Of a stretch of 64,000 nt of DNA, positions 1 to 9,931 are shown in pieces. The notes beneath the pieces were generated by a model, which was not told where the DNA came from, did not search any database, and saw only the letters and a program-made list of their open reading frames with translations. Made by a program: the position numbers and the translations under genes. The stretch is taken from the NCBI GenBank assembly GCA_032622095.1, contig CP136069.1, positions 109,706,278 to 109,770,277 on the forward strand. Direction: 5' to 3'. How positions within the stretch are numbered: position 1 is the stretch's first letter; every line of letters begins with the position of its first letter. The stretch comes from Siphonodentalium dalli (Eukaryota > Mollusca > Scaphopoda > Gadilida > Siphonodentaliidae).

Positions 1-37
1 ATACATTCCAGTGTTTATCAATCAGACGCAGTCCATA
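1..37 (+). repeat. Left terminal inverted repeat, outer part
   Basis: The 37 bases are the exact reverse complement of 17275-17311. The window begins here, so the repeat may extend further left. Confidence 0.9.
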
Positions 38-643
38 CTCATATAATTGTCTCCACAATACCTGAAATAATTTGACACCATTACTCTTACATAAATAATA
101 AAGAGCGTTTATTCTTTACTTCTCTATCCCGATGAAGTTATTGAGTATATGACAGGTGTGCATTATCGCGAATTATAAATTATTGAGATGTTGTACTATT
201 TTGAATCACGATTGGACGAAGAGGGTGATGCGAAATTACAACCCCAGAATGAACTGACATATTCGATGGAACAAATTTTCAAGTATGTACACATAATCAC
301 ACGCGGCATTGGGGGAACACATGTCGAAAAAGACTCACACCTTGGATAAATTTACCAAATGACTGCAAACATTACGTAATAACCACTTATAGACCTATTC
401 ATACTTACGTGATCATAACCCGTTAAACAACTAATGTTGTCTCATCCGTGCTAACTATGTTCGGGGGTTATGGTATGTAAATATCTATGACGAAGCTTCC
501 TTTTATGCATGTTCAGACACGCTTTCAATTAAGTTATCTATAGCATGTCTGAAACATTACTTGATAGTTATCAAAAATATGTATACATAATACGTACAGG
601 TGATAAGACACTCAATAATTGGTCTGAGGCATTACGTTATGGA
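38..643. repeat. 606 bp block present only in the left terminal region
   Basis: This block interrupts the left terminal repeat and has no counterpart in the right one, where the two flanks are only 3 bases apart. It includes a diverged copy (368-500) of the polymerase promoter region (914-1054), a GTTCAGACACG inverted pair (507-522 with 543-555) and one AACGCTCTT motif in reverse (101-109). I see no coding region in it. Confidence 0.7.
368..500 (+). repeat. Diverged duplicate of the polymerase promoter region
   Basis: It aligns with 914-1054: both contain ATTACGTAATAACCACTTAT and later TTCGGGGGTTATGGTAT, followed by AAATATCTATG and CGAAGCTTC. In this copy the TATA core is altered (TATGTAAATA at 474-483), so it is probably not a working promoter. 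Confidence 0.75.
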
Positions 644-900
644 ATGAATAACGTTACTCATACGAACGAAGAGTGTTTCACTTGTACAAAATTACTGATT
701 ACAACACGAATGCACTGAGCCTTGAAATTTATATTCCACATCTTCCTTAAATGTCCCAACAGATACAGCCATAGGCATAGTTTTATGCTCGTCCTAATTG
801 GTGATCCATAGACATCTATGCTGAATGATACTTTTCGACATTAATGTGAACTCAATATTTTATCTCACAATGTACAAACGTTTATGCTATCGCCTTCGGT
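644..900 (+). repeat. Left terminal inverted repeat, inner part
   Basis: It matches 17015-17271 in reverse complement over 257 bases with few mismatches; homology stops sharply at 900 (17015 on the right). No gene is seen in it. Confidence 0.88.
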
Positions 901-1028
901 GTCATTGTTATAACAACATTACGTAATAACCACTTATCGACCTATTCATACTTACGCTCATATATAATCGTATATAATGTTACCTTATCCGTGCTTACAT
1001 ATGTTCGGGGTATGTTCGGGGGTTATGG

Positions 1029-1038
1029 TATATAAATA
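1029..1038 (+). promoter_or_regulatory. TATA box of the polymerase gene
   Basis: TATATAAATA lies 73 bases before the first ATG (1111) and just after the G-rich TTCGGGGGTTATGG block shared with 461-476. Spacing fits an RNA polymerase II promoter with a short 5' UTR. Inferred from position and sequence only. Confidence 0.6.
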
Positions 1039-1110
1039 TCTATGCCGAAGCTTCATCCCATATAGTGAATAGACACCGTTGTAATCACTTCTCAGGACTT
1101 ATTCTCGAAA

Positions 1111-2853
1111 ATGGCTGAAGAAATAATGACACCTCTAACAGTGGAGGAAATTTATGAAATAGAATGTATTCTACAATATATCGAAGAATACGACAGGGCT
1201 ATAGAAGCTTATCAGCTTGATGAAGATATTGTTGAAGCATCTACGCTTTGTTCAGGAGATGACCCATGGCGAACCAAATCGGATACGGAGAAGATGATGC
1301 ACCTAAAAATGATGTTACAAACTCACAACCCGATACAGCTGGACCATCAGGCTTACAAAACCGAGAAGACGAACATACACCTGATCAAGACGAAGGAGCC
1401 GTAAAATCAGACAGTCAAACAGCCAGCAGTTCTGATAATCAAATAACCGGATATAGCATTCGCAAAAGAAGTGAACGGACCTTCGGAAACAATTTGGCAA
1501 CACAGAGAACATATGAAATCAAACTAGATGAAATTTACAAAGATAAAAAGTTAATCGACATATACAGGAATCTACATTCAATGTTCGAGGACACTATTCA
1601 AAGAGCTCGTGGAAATTTGGCTGACAATGATCTTGGTAGAGTTATCATTCACCATGAGAGTTTGGACAACCCTATAATAGTTCCGTTACAAACGTTGCAA
1701 ACGTTAAATGCTAACACGGTGATTGACAGAATCGAACTCGTTTTGAACAGTAACCAAACACTGACTGTTAATCAAAGTTTCAGCATAGATATAGGCACCA
1801 TTGAGTTACCTAAAGGTGGAGCACGGCGGAGGATAACGGCGTTACACTCTGAAAGTAATATTCTAAGAAATAAAACATCGATCGTTACGATTGAAAATAC
1901 CGACAATATGTGTATGGCTCGGGCTATCGCCATTTGTTGGTGTAAATTAAATATTTGCAGTCCTGATGAATGGCTAGAAATAACCCAGAATAGAGGAACC
2001 AGAAGTAATTTACAGCTCATCATGGACTACAGAAAAGTACCGATCAATTATTACAACAATATGACGTACAAAAAACGTACTGAGCAAGGAAAATTAGCCA
2101 AAGCAATTAGTGACATCGCCGGTGTACCAACAGACAGACCAGCCAGTTTAGCAGTCCTAAAAGCATTCGCGGACACTCTGAATTTGACAATACTAGTCGT
2201 TAGTGCTAGACTAGGTAATAAATTCATTACCAGCGCGCCTACAGACGTAGCAGAAAGACCCGTGATATATTTATATCTGACTGATAATGAACATTTCCAC
2301 GCTATTCAATCCATAACAGGATTCTTTAGTGCAGTATATTTCTGTGTGCATTGCTTAAAACATTATTCAACCAAAGGAAAGCATTATTGTGAACGCACCT
2401 GTTTCGTGTGTAAAAGTGATAAATGTGAACAAAGTGAAAACAAAGAACATTGTTCAGATTGTAACATGACGTGTATGTCTCATCAATGTTTCGTGCATCA
2501 TAAAGCAAAACCTATTAATCAAGCTTCGAAAGAAACGACAGCTCCTTGCGAGAAATGGTGGAAATGTTTGGACTACAAAAGTCATGGAGACACGGAAAAG
2601 ACGTCCGAATCAACACGTGTGCGGAGAAACATTTTGTAGATCGTGTGACAAATACACAATGGCAGGACACGAATGTTATGTAAGGGCCATACTTCCTGTT
2701 ACTGACAATGAAAGGGCTAAATTCTGTTTCTTTGACTTTGAAACCTTTCAACACGATATACTGGAATGTTCAGACGGATATTCACCTTTACATACAAAGG
2801 ATTGCCAGGACTGTAAAGAGGATCATATATGCAAGAAATGTGCTTGGTGTCAG
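1111..2853 (+). pseudogene. polB: Protein-primed DNA polymerase B, N-terminal portion with Exo I (frame-broken)
   Basis: This is the 5' part of the Polinton replicative polymerase. It runs in three pieces: an acidic N-terminus from the ATG at 1111 to about 1265, a long piece at 1266-2639 in another frame, and a third piece from about 2584 in the first frame. The second piece holds the family's N-terminal region followed by a cysteine/histidine-rich stretch (about 2340-2500, several CxxC pairs), probably zinc-binding. The third piece contains the Exo I motif FFDFETF (catalytic D at 2734 and E two residues later). Coding ends at CAG 2853, immediately followed by a good splice donor, GTGAGT. Frame changes near 1265 and 2590 mean either decay or base-call errors. 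The N-terminal piece before 1266 could instead be a separate small gene. Confidence 0.82.
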
Positions 2854-2873
2854 GTGAGTCTTAACCTAATTGT

Positions 2874-2900
2874 AATATATATATATATATATATATATAT
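2874..2900. repeat. (AT)n microsatellite
   Basis: Uninterrupted alternating AT run inside the intron-like block. Confidence 0.9.
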
Positions 2901-2995
2901 GTAACACATTACAGTCGAAATCACGATAACGTAACGCTCTTTATTATCGGCGCGCATAAGTAGAGACGCTCTTTTATTTTTAAAATTATATTAGA

Positions 2996-3725
2996 CTAGA
3001 AGGTGACCCGACTTCGTCCGGGCTATTCAAAAACCAAATTTCAAGTCGATTGCTCCACCCGTTTCCTAGATCTGGTCTGCGCATGCGCGAAGCTGGTGTC
3101 GCACGTGCTCGGCGACCCGATAAAATTCGTTTCCGGGGCAAGATACATTCACATACCAAATTTCAAGTCGATAGCTACACCCGTTTCCGAGATATATAGC
3201 CCAATGTCATTTGCGGATACCTCGGCCGGTGATGAGTTAACGCGACACAGTCAAATGCATCGGCAGGGTGAGAGTTAACGTAATCTAACTTTATGACCTC
3301 TGACGACGTCATAGAAATTACGCATTGATTTTATCCCGATAAAAGCATTGTACCACTTGTACCTAATAATTGAGGCAGATAACTAAAACGGATACATACA
3401 TATTATATATCGTTGGAAAGATGAAGCCACACAGATTCTAACCGTGCAAATTATATGACTGGCAATTTATTATTCGCGCTATATCGAATCGATTTGTGAG
3501 CACCGAACTGAAATATATTAGCGCAAAAACGGCGTAAAAATAGATTTGACCTCCGCACGTGAAAAGTTGACCTCACACGGACAAATAAATATGCCTATGT
3601 TCGTCTCCGGCCGAAAATACCCTAAAATACCAAATTTCATCGAAATTGGCTTAGTCGTTTTCGAGTCCATCGATTTCAAACACACAAACAAACACATACA
3701 CACACAGATCTTTCAAAATATATAA
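2996..3725 (+). mobile_element. Retroposon-like insertion (LINE/SINE-tail type), unclassified
   Basis: This 730 bp segment separates the end of one 452 bp repeat unit (2933-2995) from the start of the next (3728), so it inserted into that array. It carries three related copies of a CAAATTTCAAGTCGAT-type phrase (near 3039, 3158 and 3633) and ends in a CA-rich tract, ACACACAAACAAACACATAC, then an AT-rich tail. That layout resembles 3' ends of non-LTR retroposons common in invertebrates. Short TTAGA/ATAGA flanks may be target duplication. The ORF inside is short and not convincing. Confidence 0.5.
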
Positions 3726-3727
3726 TA

Positions 3728-5045
3728 GATTATCGAGGAACGCTCTTTAGCTGTTACTTTATCTGCGTGTGAGATTACCATATAACAATTACATACTTGA
3801 ATTCGACCAAAGTTAAGGGTCTCAATATTAAAATTCAACTAAACTGAGTCACAGATGTTAAACCGAGTAATTAACTTTTTTTTAATTCTTGACACATTGA
3901 AAATGTGTAACATATTTTTTGTGAAAAGAGTTTTGTAATTGTTATATGGTAAACTAACATAATATATAATTTTTAACTTTATTGAACTTGATATCTGCGT
4001 GCTTGAATCGTCAACGATAGAGGCTATATGTCGATGGTCTGATCATCATACATTTTTAATATTGACACGTAGATTGGAACGAGTAATTTTTAGGGTCAAC
4101 ACACAAACAATATTAATACGTCAACGCTCTTTATTATCGGCGCGCATAAGTAGAGACGCTCTTTTATTTTTAAAATTATATTAGATTATCGAGGAACGCT
4201 CTTTAGCTGTTACTTTATCTGCGTGTGAGATTACCATATAACGATTACATACTTGAATTCGACCAAAGTTAAGGGTCTCAATATTAAAATTCAACTAAAC
4301 TGAGTCACAGATGTTAAACCGAGTAATTAACTTTTAATTCTTGACACATTGAATATGTGTAACATATTTTTTGTGAAAAGAGCTTTGTAATTGTTATATG
4401 GTAAACTAACATAATATATAATTTTTAACTTTATTGAACTTGATATCTGCGTGCTTGAATCGTCAACGATAGAGGCTATATGTCGATGGTCTGATCATCA
4501 TACATTTTTAATATTGACACGTAGATTGGAACGAGTAATTTTTAGGGTCAACACACAAACAATAGTAATACGTCAACGCTCTTTATTATCGGCGCGCATA
4601 AGTAGAGACGCTCTTTTATTTTTAAAATTATATTAGATTATCGAGGAACGCTCTTTAGCTGTTACTTTATCTGCGTGTGAGATTACCATATAACAATTAC
4701 ATACTTGAATTCGACCAAAGTTAAGGGTCTCAATATTAAAATTCAACTAAACTGAGTCACAGATGTTAAACCGAGTAATTAACTTTTAATTCTTGACACA
4801 TTGAAAATGTGTAACATATTTTTTGTGAAAAGAGCTTTGTAATTGTTATATGGTAAACTAACATAATATATAATTTTTAACTATATTGAACTTGGTATCA
4901 GCGTGCTTGAATCGTCAACGATACAGGCTATATGTCGATGGTCTGATCATCATACATTTTTAATATTGACACGTAGATTGGAACGAGTAATTTTTAGGGT
5001 CAACCCACAAACAATAGTAATACGTCAACGCTCTTTATTAACGTT
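3728..5045 (+). repeat. Three tandem 452-456 bp repeats inside the polymerase gene
   Basis: Units start at GATTATCGAGG at 3728, 4184 and 4636, giving periods of 456 and 452; the first has extra T residues. The third stops near 5040, where the shared unit end would continue. The last about 63 bases of an earlier unit survive at 2933-2995. Each unit contains AACGCTCTTTA twice. A 61-64 residue ORF recurs in each copy at the same offset; I take it as a by-product of repetition. Confidence 0.92.
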
Positions 5046-5161
5046 GAACCTATACCAAAACATTTTTTTTTTAAATAATTATCTGAACAAAGTGTAGACG
5101 TTTATTTTGTTTTTATTATCAATAAAGCTAGAGGTTAAAACGTTCAATTATTACTTTTCAG

Positions 5162-7986
5162 AACTGTTTAAAAACATGGTGCGGAAAAGTTCAGCATACA
5201 CCCATTTCCTCGTCGCCCAAACAGCTTGCTACGAATGCATGCATGAATCGCTGGAAACGAAACCGAACTGTAGAAATTGCGGTCCTTTATGTGATGCTTG
5301 TAACGACGGTGATGCGAAGAAGAAGAAGAAGAATGACCGAAATTTATGTCCGGATACATGCGGACTCCGTGAGGTTATATTTAGCGGTCATGATACCGGT
5401 GAAAAGTTTGGAAAATGGTTATTCTCTGAACAACATACGGGATTCATAGCACTGGCTCACAACTTCAAGGGTTACGATGGATATTTTCTCATGGAATATC
5501 TCATTGATCAATCATTGAGACCCAAAGTTATATATAATGGATCCAAATTGATGTACCTATACGTGGAAAAAGATCTTCATATCAAAGTACTGGACAGTCT
5601 CAGCTTTCTACCAATGAAGCTGGCACTGTTACCAAAAACATTCGGTCTTGATGGCGAGAAAAAAGGATGGTTCCCACACTTTTTCAATAAACCAGCCAAC
5701 CAGAATTATGAAGGACCCTATCCGGATGCCAAATATTACGGTGCTGATTATATGGGTGTGGCTGAACGAAAAGACTTCACGAAGTGGCACGCGGCTCAAA
5801 CAAATGCAGTTTTCATCTTCAAGAAAGAATTATCGGATTATTGTCGTAGTGATGTCAATATTTTGAGACAAGCTTGCATAAAATTCAGAACCCACATCAT
5901 GAACGCGACTGGAAATATACAACCCGTAATTGACGAGTTTTCTGGCGATATGAAGTTCAAACTGGTTGGTGCCGTTGATCCATTCCAATACGTTACCATC
6001 GCATCGGTATGTATGGGGATATTCAGAACGAAGTTCGTCGACGAGGAATGGAGAGTGCGCCTAAGTACCGAAGGGAAAACGTGGCTTCCAGCTAAATGTA
6101 AAGATGGAACTTTGTCGATTTTATACAAAGGTGAATGGGTTCAAGAAACAAAACTTGAAGATGAACGCGACGTACAAATTCGAGAGAAAGAATTTCTCAA
6201 ATCACAGATAGCTCGCGTCCCCAAGACATCATATAAAGATCAATACAGCAAAAGTTCGATTCAATGGCTGGAATGGATGATGTTCAAAGATAAAATCCAC
6301 ATAACTCACGCTTTGAACGGCCGTGAAAAGAAACTCGATGGTGCAAAGTACAGATTGGATGGATATTGTGAAGAGTTAAACACGACATTCAAATTTCACG
6401 GATGTCAATTCCATGGATGTGAACTTTGTCTGAGTCACGATAGAGACGTAGTCAAGAATCCGATAACCAACCAGACACCTAATGAATTATACGGACTGAC
6501 ACAGAAAAAGAAGAAGTATATAGAAAGTCGAGGCCTGAAATATGTGTGCATTTGGGAACACGAGTTCGTCGCTGCCCAAAAGACTAATCCGGAGCTTCGT
6601 GATTTCATTACTAGTTTGGACATTGTTGAACGACTAGAGCCTAGAGACAGTTTCTTCGGCGGCAGAACGAATGCAACTAAATTACACTACAAAGCTGACG
6701 TTGGTGAGAAAATACACTATTTTGACTTCACGTCGCTCTATCCAACTGTGCTCAAATACGCTCGATACCCGATTGGACACCCGAAAATCATTTTGGGCGA
6801 TGACATTACAGAACTTAATGATTACTTCGGAATAGCTCAAGTCAAGATTTTACCACCTAATAGACTCTATCACCCCGTATTACCGTATCGATCCAACGGT
6901 AAACTGAAGTTTCCACTGTGCAGGACTTGTGCTGATAATGAAAATCAACGACCTTGCACGTGTACGTGCCAACAGAGAGCTATGACTGGTGTTTGGTGTA
7001 TTCCTGACCTGGAGACAGCTATCAAAGTAGGATACAAGATTCTCAAAATATATGAAATATACCATTGGACCGAAACGTCAGACTATGGACAACAAAATGG
7101 ATTATTCACTGAATATATAAACACATTCTTAAAGTTCAAGCAGCAGGCTAGCGGTCCTCCGGATTGGATAAAATCTACCGAAGACATGGACAAATACATC
7201 ACAGAGTATAAAGACAACGAAGGTATATTGCTGGACAGAGAAAGCATCGAAAGAAATCCAGGATTACGCCAAATATCCAAGCTGATGCTGAATTCTTTTT
7301 GGGGAAAATGGGGTCAAAACCAGAATTTCAAACAGACCGAATATTTCCATGAATCGGAACAAGACAATCTATTCCAACTCATTTCAAATCCAATGAAACA
7401 AATGGAAAATTTTCATGTCATAACCGATGACATTCTTCAAATGGAGTGGACTTATAGAAATGACTGTGCGCCGTGTGGATCATCGAATAACATATATTTG
7501 GCCACGTTCACGACGTGTCACGCGCGATTAATGTTATATGAAGTTATTCATTCCTTGGGCAGAAGAGTGTTATATTACGACACGGATAGTTGTGTATTCA
7601 GCAGCACCGAGGATCAAATTAATCCCCCACTGGGTGACTATTTGGGACAGTTGACTAGTGAGCTAGACCCGGATGAATACATCGAGGAATTTGTTTCTGG
7701 AGGACCCAAGAATTACGCTTATAGAACCAATAAAGCTAAAGAGACGTGTAAAGTTCTGGTTTTATCTTTGAACTTCGAAAATTCAAAGTTCATCAATTTC
7801 AACACGATTAAAGATCTGTTAGAATCCAGAAGTACAGTGCCCATCACCACAACCAATCCTCGAAAAATATGCAGGTCCAAAGGAAAAAGATAATTATATA
7901 ACAGATCTGAGGAGAAGCAGTACCGAGTTGTGTATACAAAACGCAGACGCCTGGATAACCTGGATACTCTGCCATATGGATATTGA
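5162..7986 (+). pseudogene. polB: Protein-primed DNA polymerase B, catalytic portion (Exo II to Pol C), stop-interrupted
   Basis: This part has the exonuclease and polymerase core of a protein-primed family B polymerase. Visible motifs in order: Exo II HNFKGYDGYF (5458), Exo III YCRSDVNIL (about 5838), Pol A DFTSLYPTV (6724), Pol B LMLNSFWGKWG (about 7285) and Pol C YYDTDS with both aspartates (7579-7587). Catalytic residues look intact. Just after the splice-like junction the reading frame changes near 5205. A TAA at 7891-7893 cuts the frame, yet the same frame continues to a family-typical C-terminus ending TLPYGY and TGA at 7984-7986. I therefore extend the gene past the stop and call it a pseudogene. 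A cysteine cluster lies near 5235-5320. Confidence 0.9.
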
Positions 7987-8075
7987 ACGAGGTACGTAAT
8001 ATATATTATATAATTTAATCGTCTATATTTGATCAAGGTTGTAATGAGAGTGTAAACATTCGATCGATGGCAGCT

Positions 8076-8159
8076 ATCGGATTATACTAAGGCGTGTTCA
8101 GACACGTTCGATGTTAGATAACATCGAGCGTGCCTGAACACGTATTACTATAATCCGAT
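8076..8159. promoter_or_regulatory. 84 bp near-palindrome with GTTCAGACACG arms
   Basis: The two arms pair around a centre between 8117 and 8118 (GATGTTA/TAACATC at the core, TCGGATTATA/TATAATCCGA at the ends) with few mismatches. Its left arm, 8094-8117, is nearly the same as the reverse complement of 16971-16995, upstream of the right-arm genes. It lies about 45 bases before a TATA box. It could be an operator for an element-encoded factor, or a structured replication signal. Confidence 0.65.
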
Positions 8160-8203
8160 GGCAGTCATTGGTCAATTTATCCACGGTGTCCATTTTTTCG
8201 ATC

Positions 8204-8209
8204 TATAAA
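8204..8209 (+). promoter_or_regulatory. TATA box for the PC4-like/TBP-like gene pair
   Basis: TATAAA, within ATCTATAAAATGC, stands about 75 bases before a splice donor (8281), and the first coding ATG on the far side of the predicted intron is at 9309. Inferred from sequence and position. Confidence 0.5.
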
Positions 8210-8395
8210 ATGCTACCCAATCCAGTTCACATTTACAAATTCGTTAGTCCTATACTGTGTGTGTGAAACATTCTATACAGGTTAGTTATGAATTAGTTGT
8301 TTTGTCTATCATTGCATTTACCTCCAGTACAGTCTTAACGCTCTTTATACTTATAATATTATATCGGTCTTAAACCAAAAACAAATATGTTTTTT

Positions 8396-8956
8396 TTATT
8401 TTCTCAACGAAGAGTCACCATAATTCCAGATTATTCTGAATGACCAGATTAATTCATTCTCTAATTCTGAAATATATTTCGATTTACTTGTAGAAATGTA
8501 ATCCAAAATCACGCATCTGTTAAGTATTTGTTCAATCGTGAACAGTGTACACGGTTCACGGAGAATGATATATCCGTGAATTATTGTCACTTCTTCAAAA
8601 CTTCTCTGATTGAAAACCCAGTCTCGGTATTCTGCAAATCTCACAAAGTTATCTCCAATAAGTTCACGAATGTCATGTATTTTGTTTTTAGGAACGCCTC
8701 TAAATACCCAGCGATTCGAAAACATTTGATTCAATATATCCTGTAAGAAATCAGTTTCAAATTCAGACCTCGCAATCAAAGATTTCAATCGCTGTACAGG
8801 AAAATATCCTTCATCTATATTCTTCAGTATTATTTTAATTTCTCTTATAAACCAATTGTGTAGTAGTTGTTTTTTTATTTCTGGATTTATAGTTGACATG
8901 TCAATTAGCTGATTGTATATTTTCTCCAGTGTTTCTGCGGGTAGTATTTTCTCCAT
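8396..8956 (-). CDS. Uncharacterised protein, 186 aa, inside predicted UTR intron
   Basis: I do not recognise this family. The frame stays open up to 9301, but upstream of 8956 it runs through the GC-rich minisatellite and gives only Ala/Gly/Pro/Arg-rich repeats, so I choose the ATG at 8956. The remaining protein is mostly helical in character, rich in Ile, Leu, Lys and Glu, with no signal peptide or membrane segment and no catalytic motif that I can name. The stop TAA overlaps an AATAAA signal (8394-8399 read in reverse), as in the TBP-like gene, which supports a real 3' end. It is the only minus-strand gene in the left arm, so it may be a later acquisition. Confidence 0.5.
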   Translation of the reverse strand: MEKILPAETLEKIYNQLIDMSTINPEIKKQLLHNWFIREIKIILKNIDEGYFPVQRLKSLIARSEFETDFLQDILNQMFSNRWVFRGVPKNKIHDIRELIGDNFVRFAEYRDWVFNQRSFEEVTIIHGYIILREPCTLFTIEQILNRCVILDYISTSKSKYISELENELIWSFRIIWNYGDSSLRK

Positions 8957-9002
8957 AATGAACTGACTCAATGAATCAATTTTCTTATTCTTATTGAGTA
9001 TG

Positions 9003-9235
9003 CGAGGGAGGGGGCGGACCCCCAGTGCGGGGCGGGCGGACCCCCCAGTGCGGAACCCCAGGGCGGGGCGGGCGGACCCCCCAGTGCGGACCCACAGGGC
9101 GGGCGGGCGGTCCCCCCAGTGCGGACCCCCAGGGCGGGCGGGCGGTCCCCCCAGTGCGGACCCCAGGGCGGGCGGGCGGACCCACAGTGCGGACCCCCAG
9201 GGCGGGCGGGCGGACCCCAGGGCGGGCGGACTCCT
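9003..9235. repeat. GC-rich minisatellite, period about 34-36 bp
   Basis: About six copies of a unit containing CCCCCAGTGCGGACCCC and AGGGCGGGCGGGCGG. Base composition is extremely unlike the AT-rich surroundings. G runs on the plus strand and C runs in the same unit suggest strong secondary structure. Frames through it are open on both strands, but I regard those as spurious. Confidence 0.92.
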
Positions 9236-9308
9236 TTCGGACTTTGTACTCTCGATGTGTAACTGATAAGTAATGTTTGTTTTCTTATTTTCCAGGTTCA
9301 AATAAAAA

Positions 9309-9920
9309 ATGACTGATCAACCCGATGTTGAAGGAAACCAACGGACTGAAACCAACGAGAGAGCATTCCATCCACAATGCTTAGTCCCGTTAGGAAATGA
9401 CATTTTCCTATTTGACGGTCGATTCCTGGGAAACTTGTATATCCACATAAGAGAGTGCGGTGAAGTTTATGCAGGCCAAAAATTTCCGACAAAATCTGGA
9501 ATAACATTAAATCTAAGGAGATTCAAAGAGTTGAAATCTTACCTATCAGATATACATCAAGAAGTGGTCAGTTATCGTACCGGGGAATCCGATGTATTCA
9601 TGAGACGTCATATCGGTGGGAATTTCTTCATTACTATAAAGAGCGGCATCCCGCGTGTTGACATTCGCAGGTATTGGCTGCCTGAACATTCAGATGATTT
9701 GTGTGCAACCAAATACGGAATATCTCTGACATTCGACCAATTTGAAGAACTAGCTGGAGCTATATTCGTCCTGTGTGCTAATATTCCTGAAATTGATCAG
9801 ACTGTGCAGTGTTATTTGACCGACGATCACCAAAACCAGGAAGGATCTTTAAGATGTATGGAATGCTGCCCCAACGGTGATAGAACATGTTTGATTAACC
9901 GGATGCAGACATTGATCTAA
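9309..9920 (+). CDS. PC4-like protein with two PC4 domains (ssDNA-binding / transcription coactivator type)
   Basis: The 203-residue protein contains two segments with the PC4/Sub1 pattern (strands around an IR.Y/IREC core, then a GI.L motif, then a helix with F/W..L). The first is at about 31-86 (IHIRECGEVY, PTKSGITLN, RFKELKSYLSDI) and the second at about 98-166 (VDIRRYWLPE, KYGISLTFDQFEEL, then a helix). The second is the clearer match. PC4 proteins bind single-stranded DNA and assist RNA polymerase II initiation; in viruses such folds can also serve replication. A cysteine cluster, CMECC with C194, closes the protein. The ATG at 9309 follows a strong splice acceptor. The TBP-like gene starts 11 bases after the stop, so the two are probably co-expressed. 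The family call rests on pattern only. Confidence 0.72.
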   Translation: MTDQPDVEGNQRTETNERAFHPQCLVPLGNDIFLFDGRFLGNLYIHIRECGEVYAGQKFPTKSGITLNLRRFKELKSYLSDIHQEVVSYRTGESDVFMRRHIGGNFFITIKSGIPRVDIRRYWLPEHSDDLCATKYGISLTFDQFEELAGAIFVLCANIPEIDQTVQCYLTDDHQNQEGSLRCMECCPNGDRTCLINRMQTLI

Positions 9921-9931
9921 ACATTACTCCT

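Larger units (their letters stand above)
2854..5161 (+). other. Intron-like block splitting the polymerase gene between Exo I and Exo II
   Basis: The block begins GTGAGT at 2854 and ends with a pyrimidine-rich TTACTTTTCAG at 5161, so GT-AG splicing is possible. It contains an (AT)n run, a retroposon-like insertion and three 452 bp tandem repeats, and no conserved polymerase motif. The exon reading resumes just downstream, but a frame change near 5205 follows. It could be a real intron swollen by repeats, or an insertion that destroyed the gene. Confidence 0.6.
7987..8395. other. Intergenic control region between polymerase and PC4-like gene
   Basis: No gene is seen. It holds the large palindrome 8076-8159, a TATA box at 8204, a splice donor at 8281 and an AACGCTCTTTA motif at 8337-8347. 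Confidence 0.6.
8281..9295 (+). other. Predicted 5' UTR intron of the PC4-like gene
   Basis: Donor CAG/GTTAGT at 8278-8286 and acceptor TTCTTATTTTCCAG ending at 9295 enclose 1015 bases. The acceptor sits 13 bases before the ATG at 9309. The intron contains an opposite-strand gene and a GC-rich minisatellite. Transcript data would be decisive. Confidence 0.45.

Noticed and set aside
3999-5097. Three similar 61-64 residue ORFs starting MLESST
   Set aside because: They are the same segment of the 452 bp repeat seen three times, with no sign of coding selection.
5046-5161. The ATG at 5107 as the true start of a separate polymerase gene
   Set aside because: It lies in the intron-like block upstream of a good splice acceptor, and Exo I is on the other side of the block, so this is the middle of one gene.
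9025-9273. Plus-strand ORFs of 82 and 90 codons through the GC-rich minisatellite
   Set aside because: Frames are open on both strands simply because the repeat lacks stop codons; the products are Gly/Arg/Pro-rich repeats.
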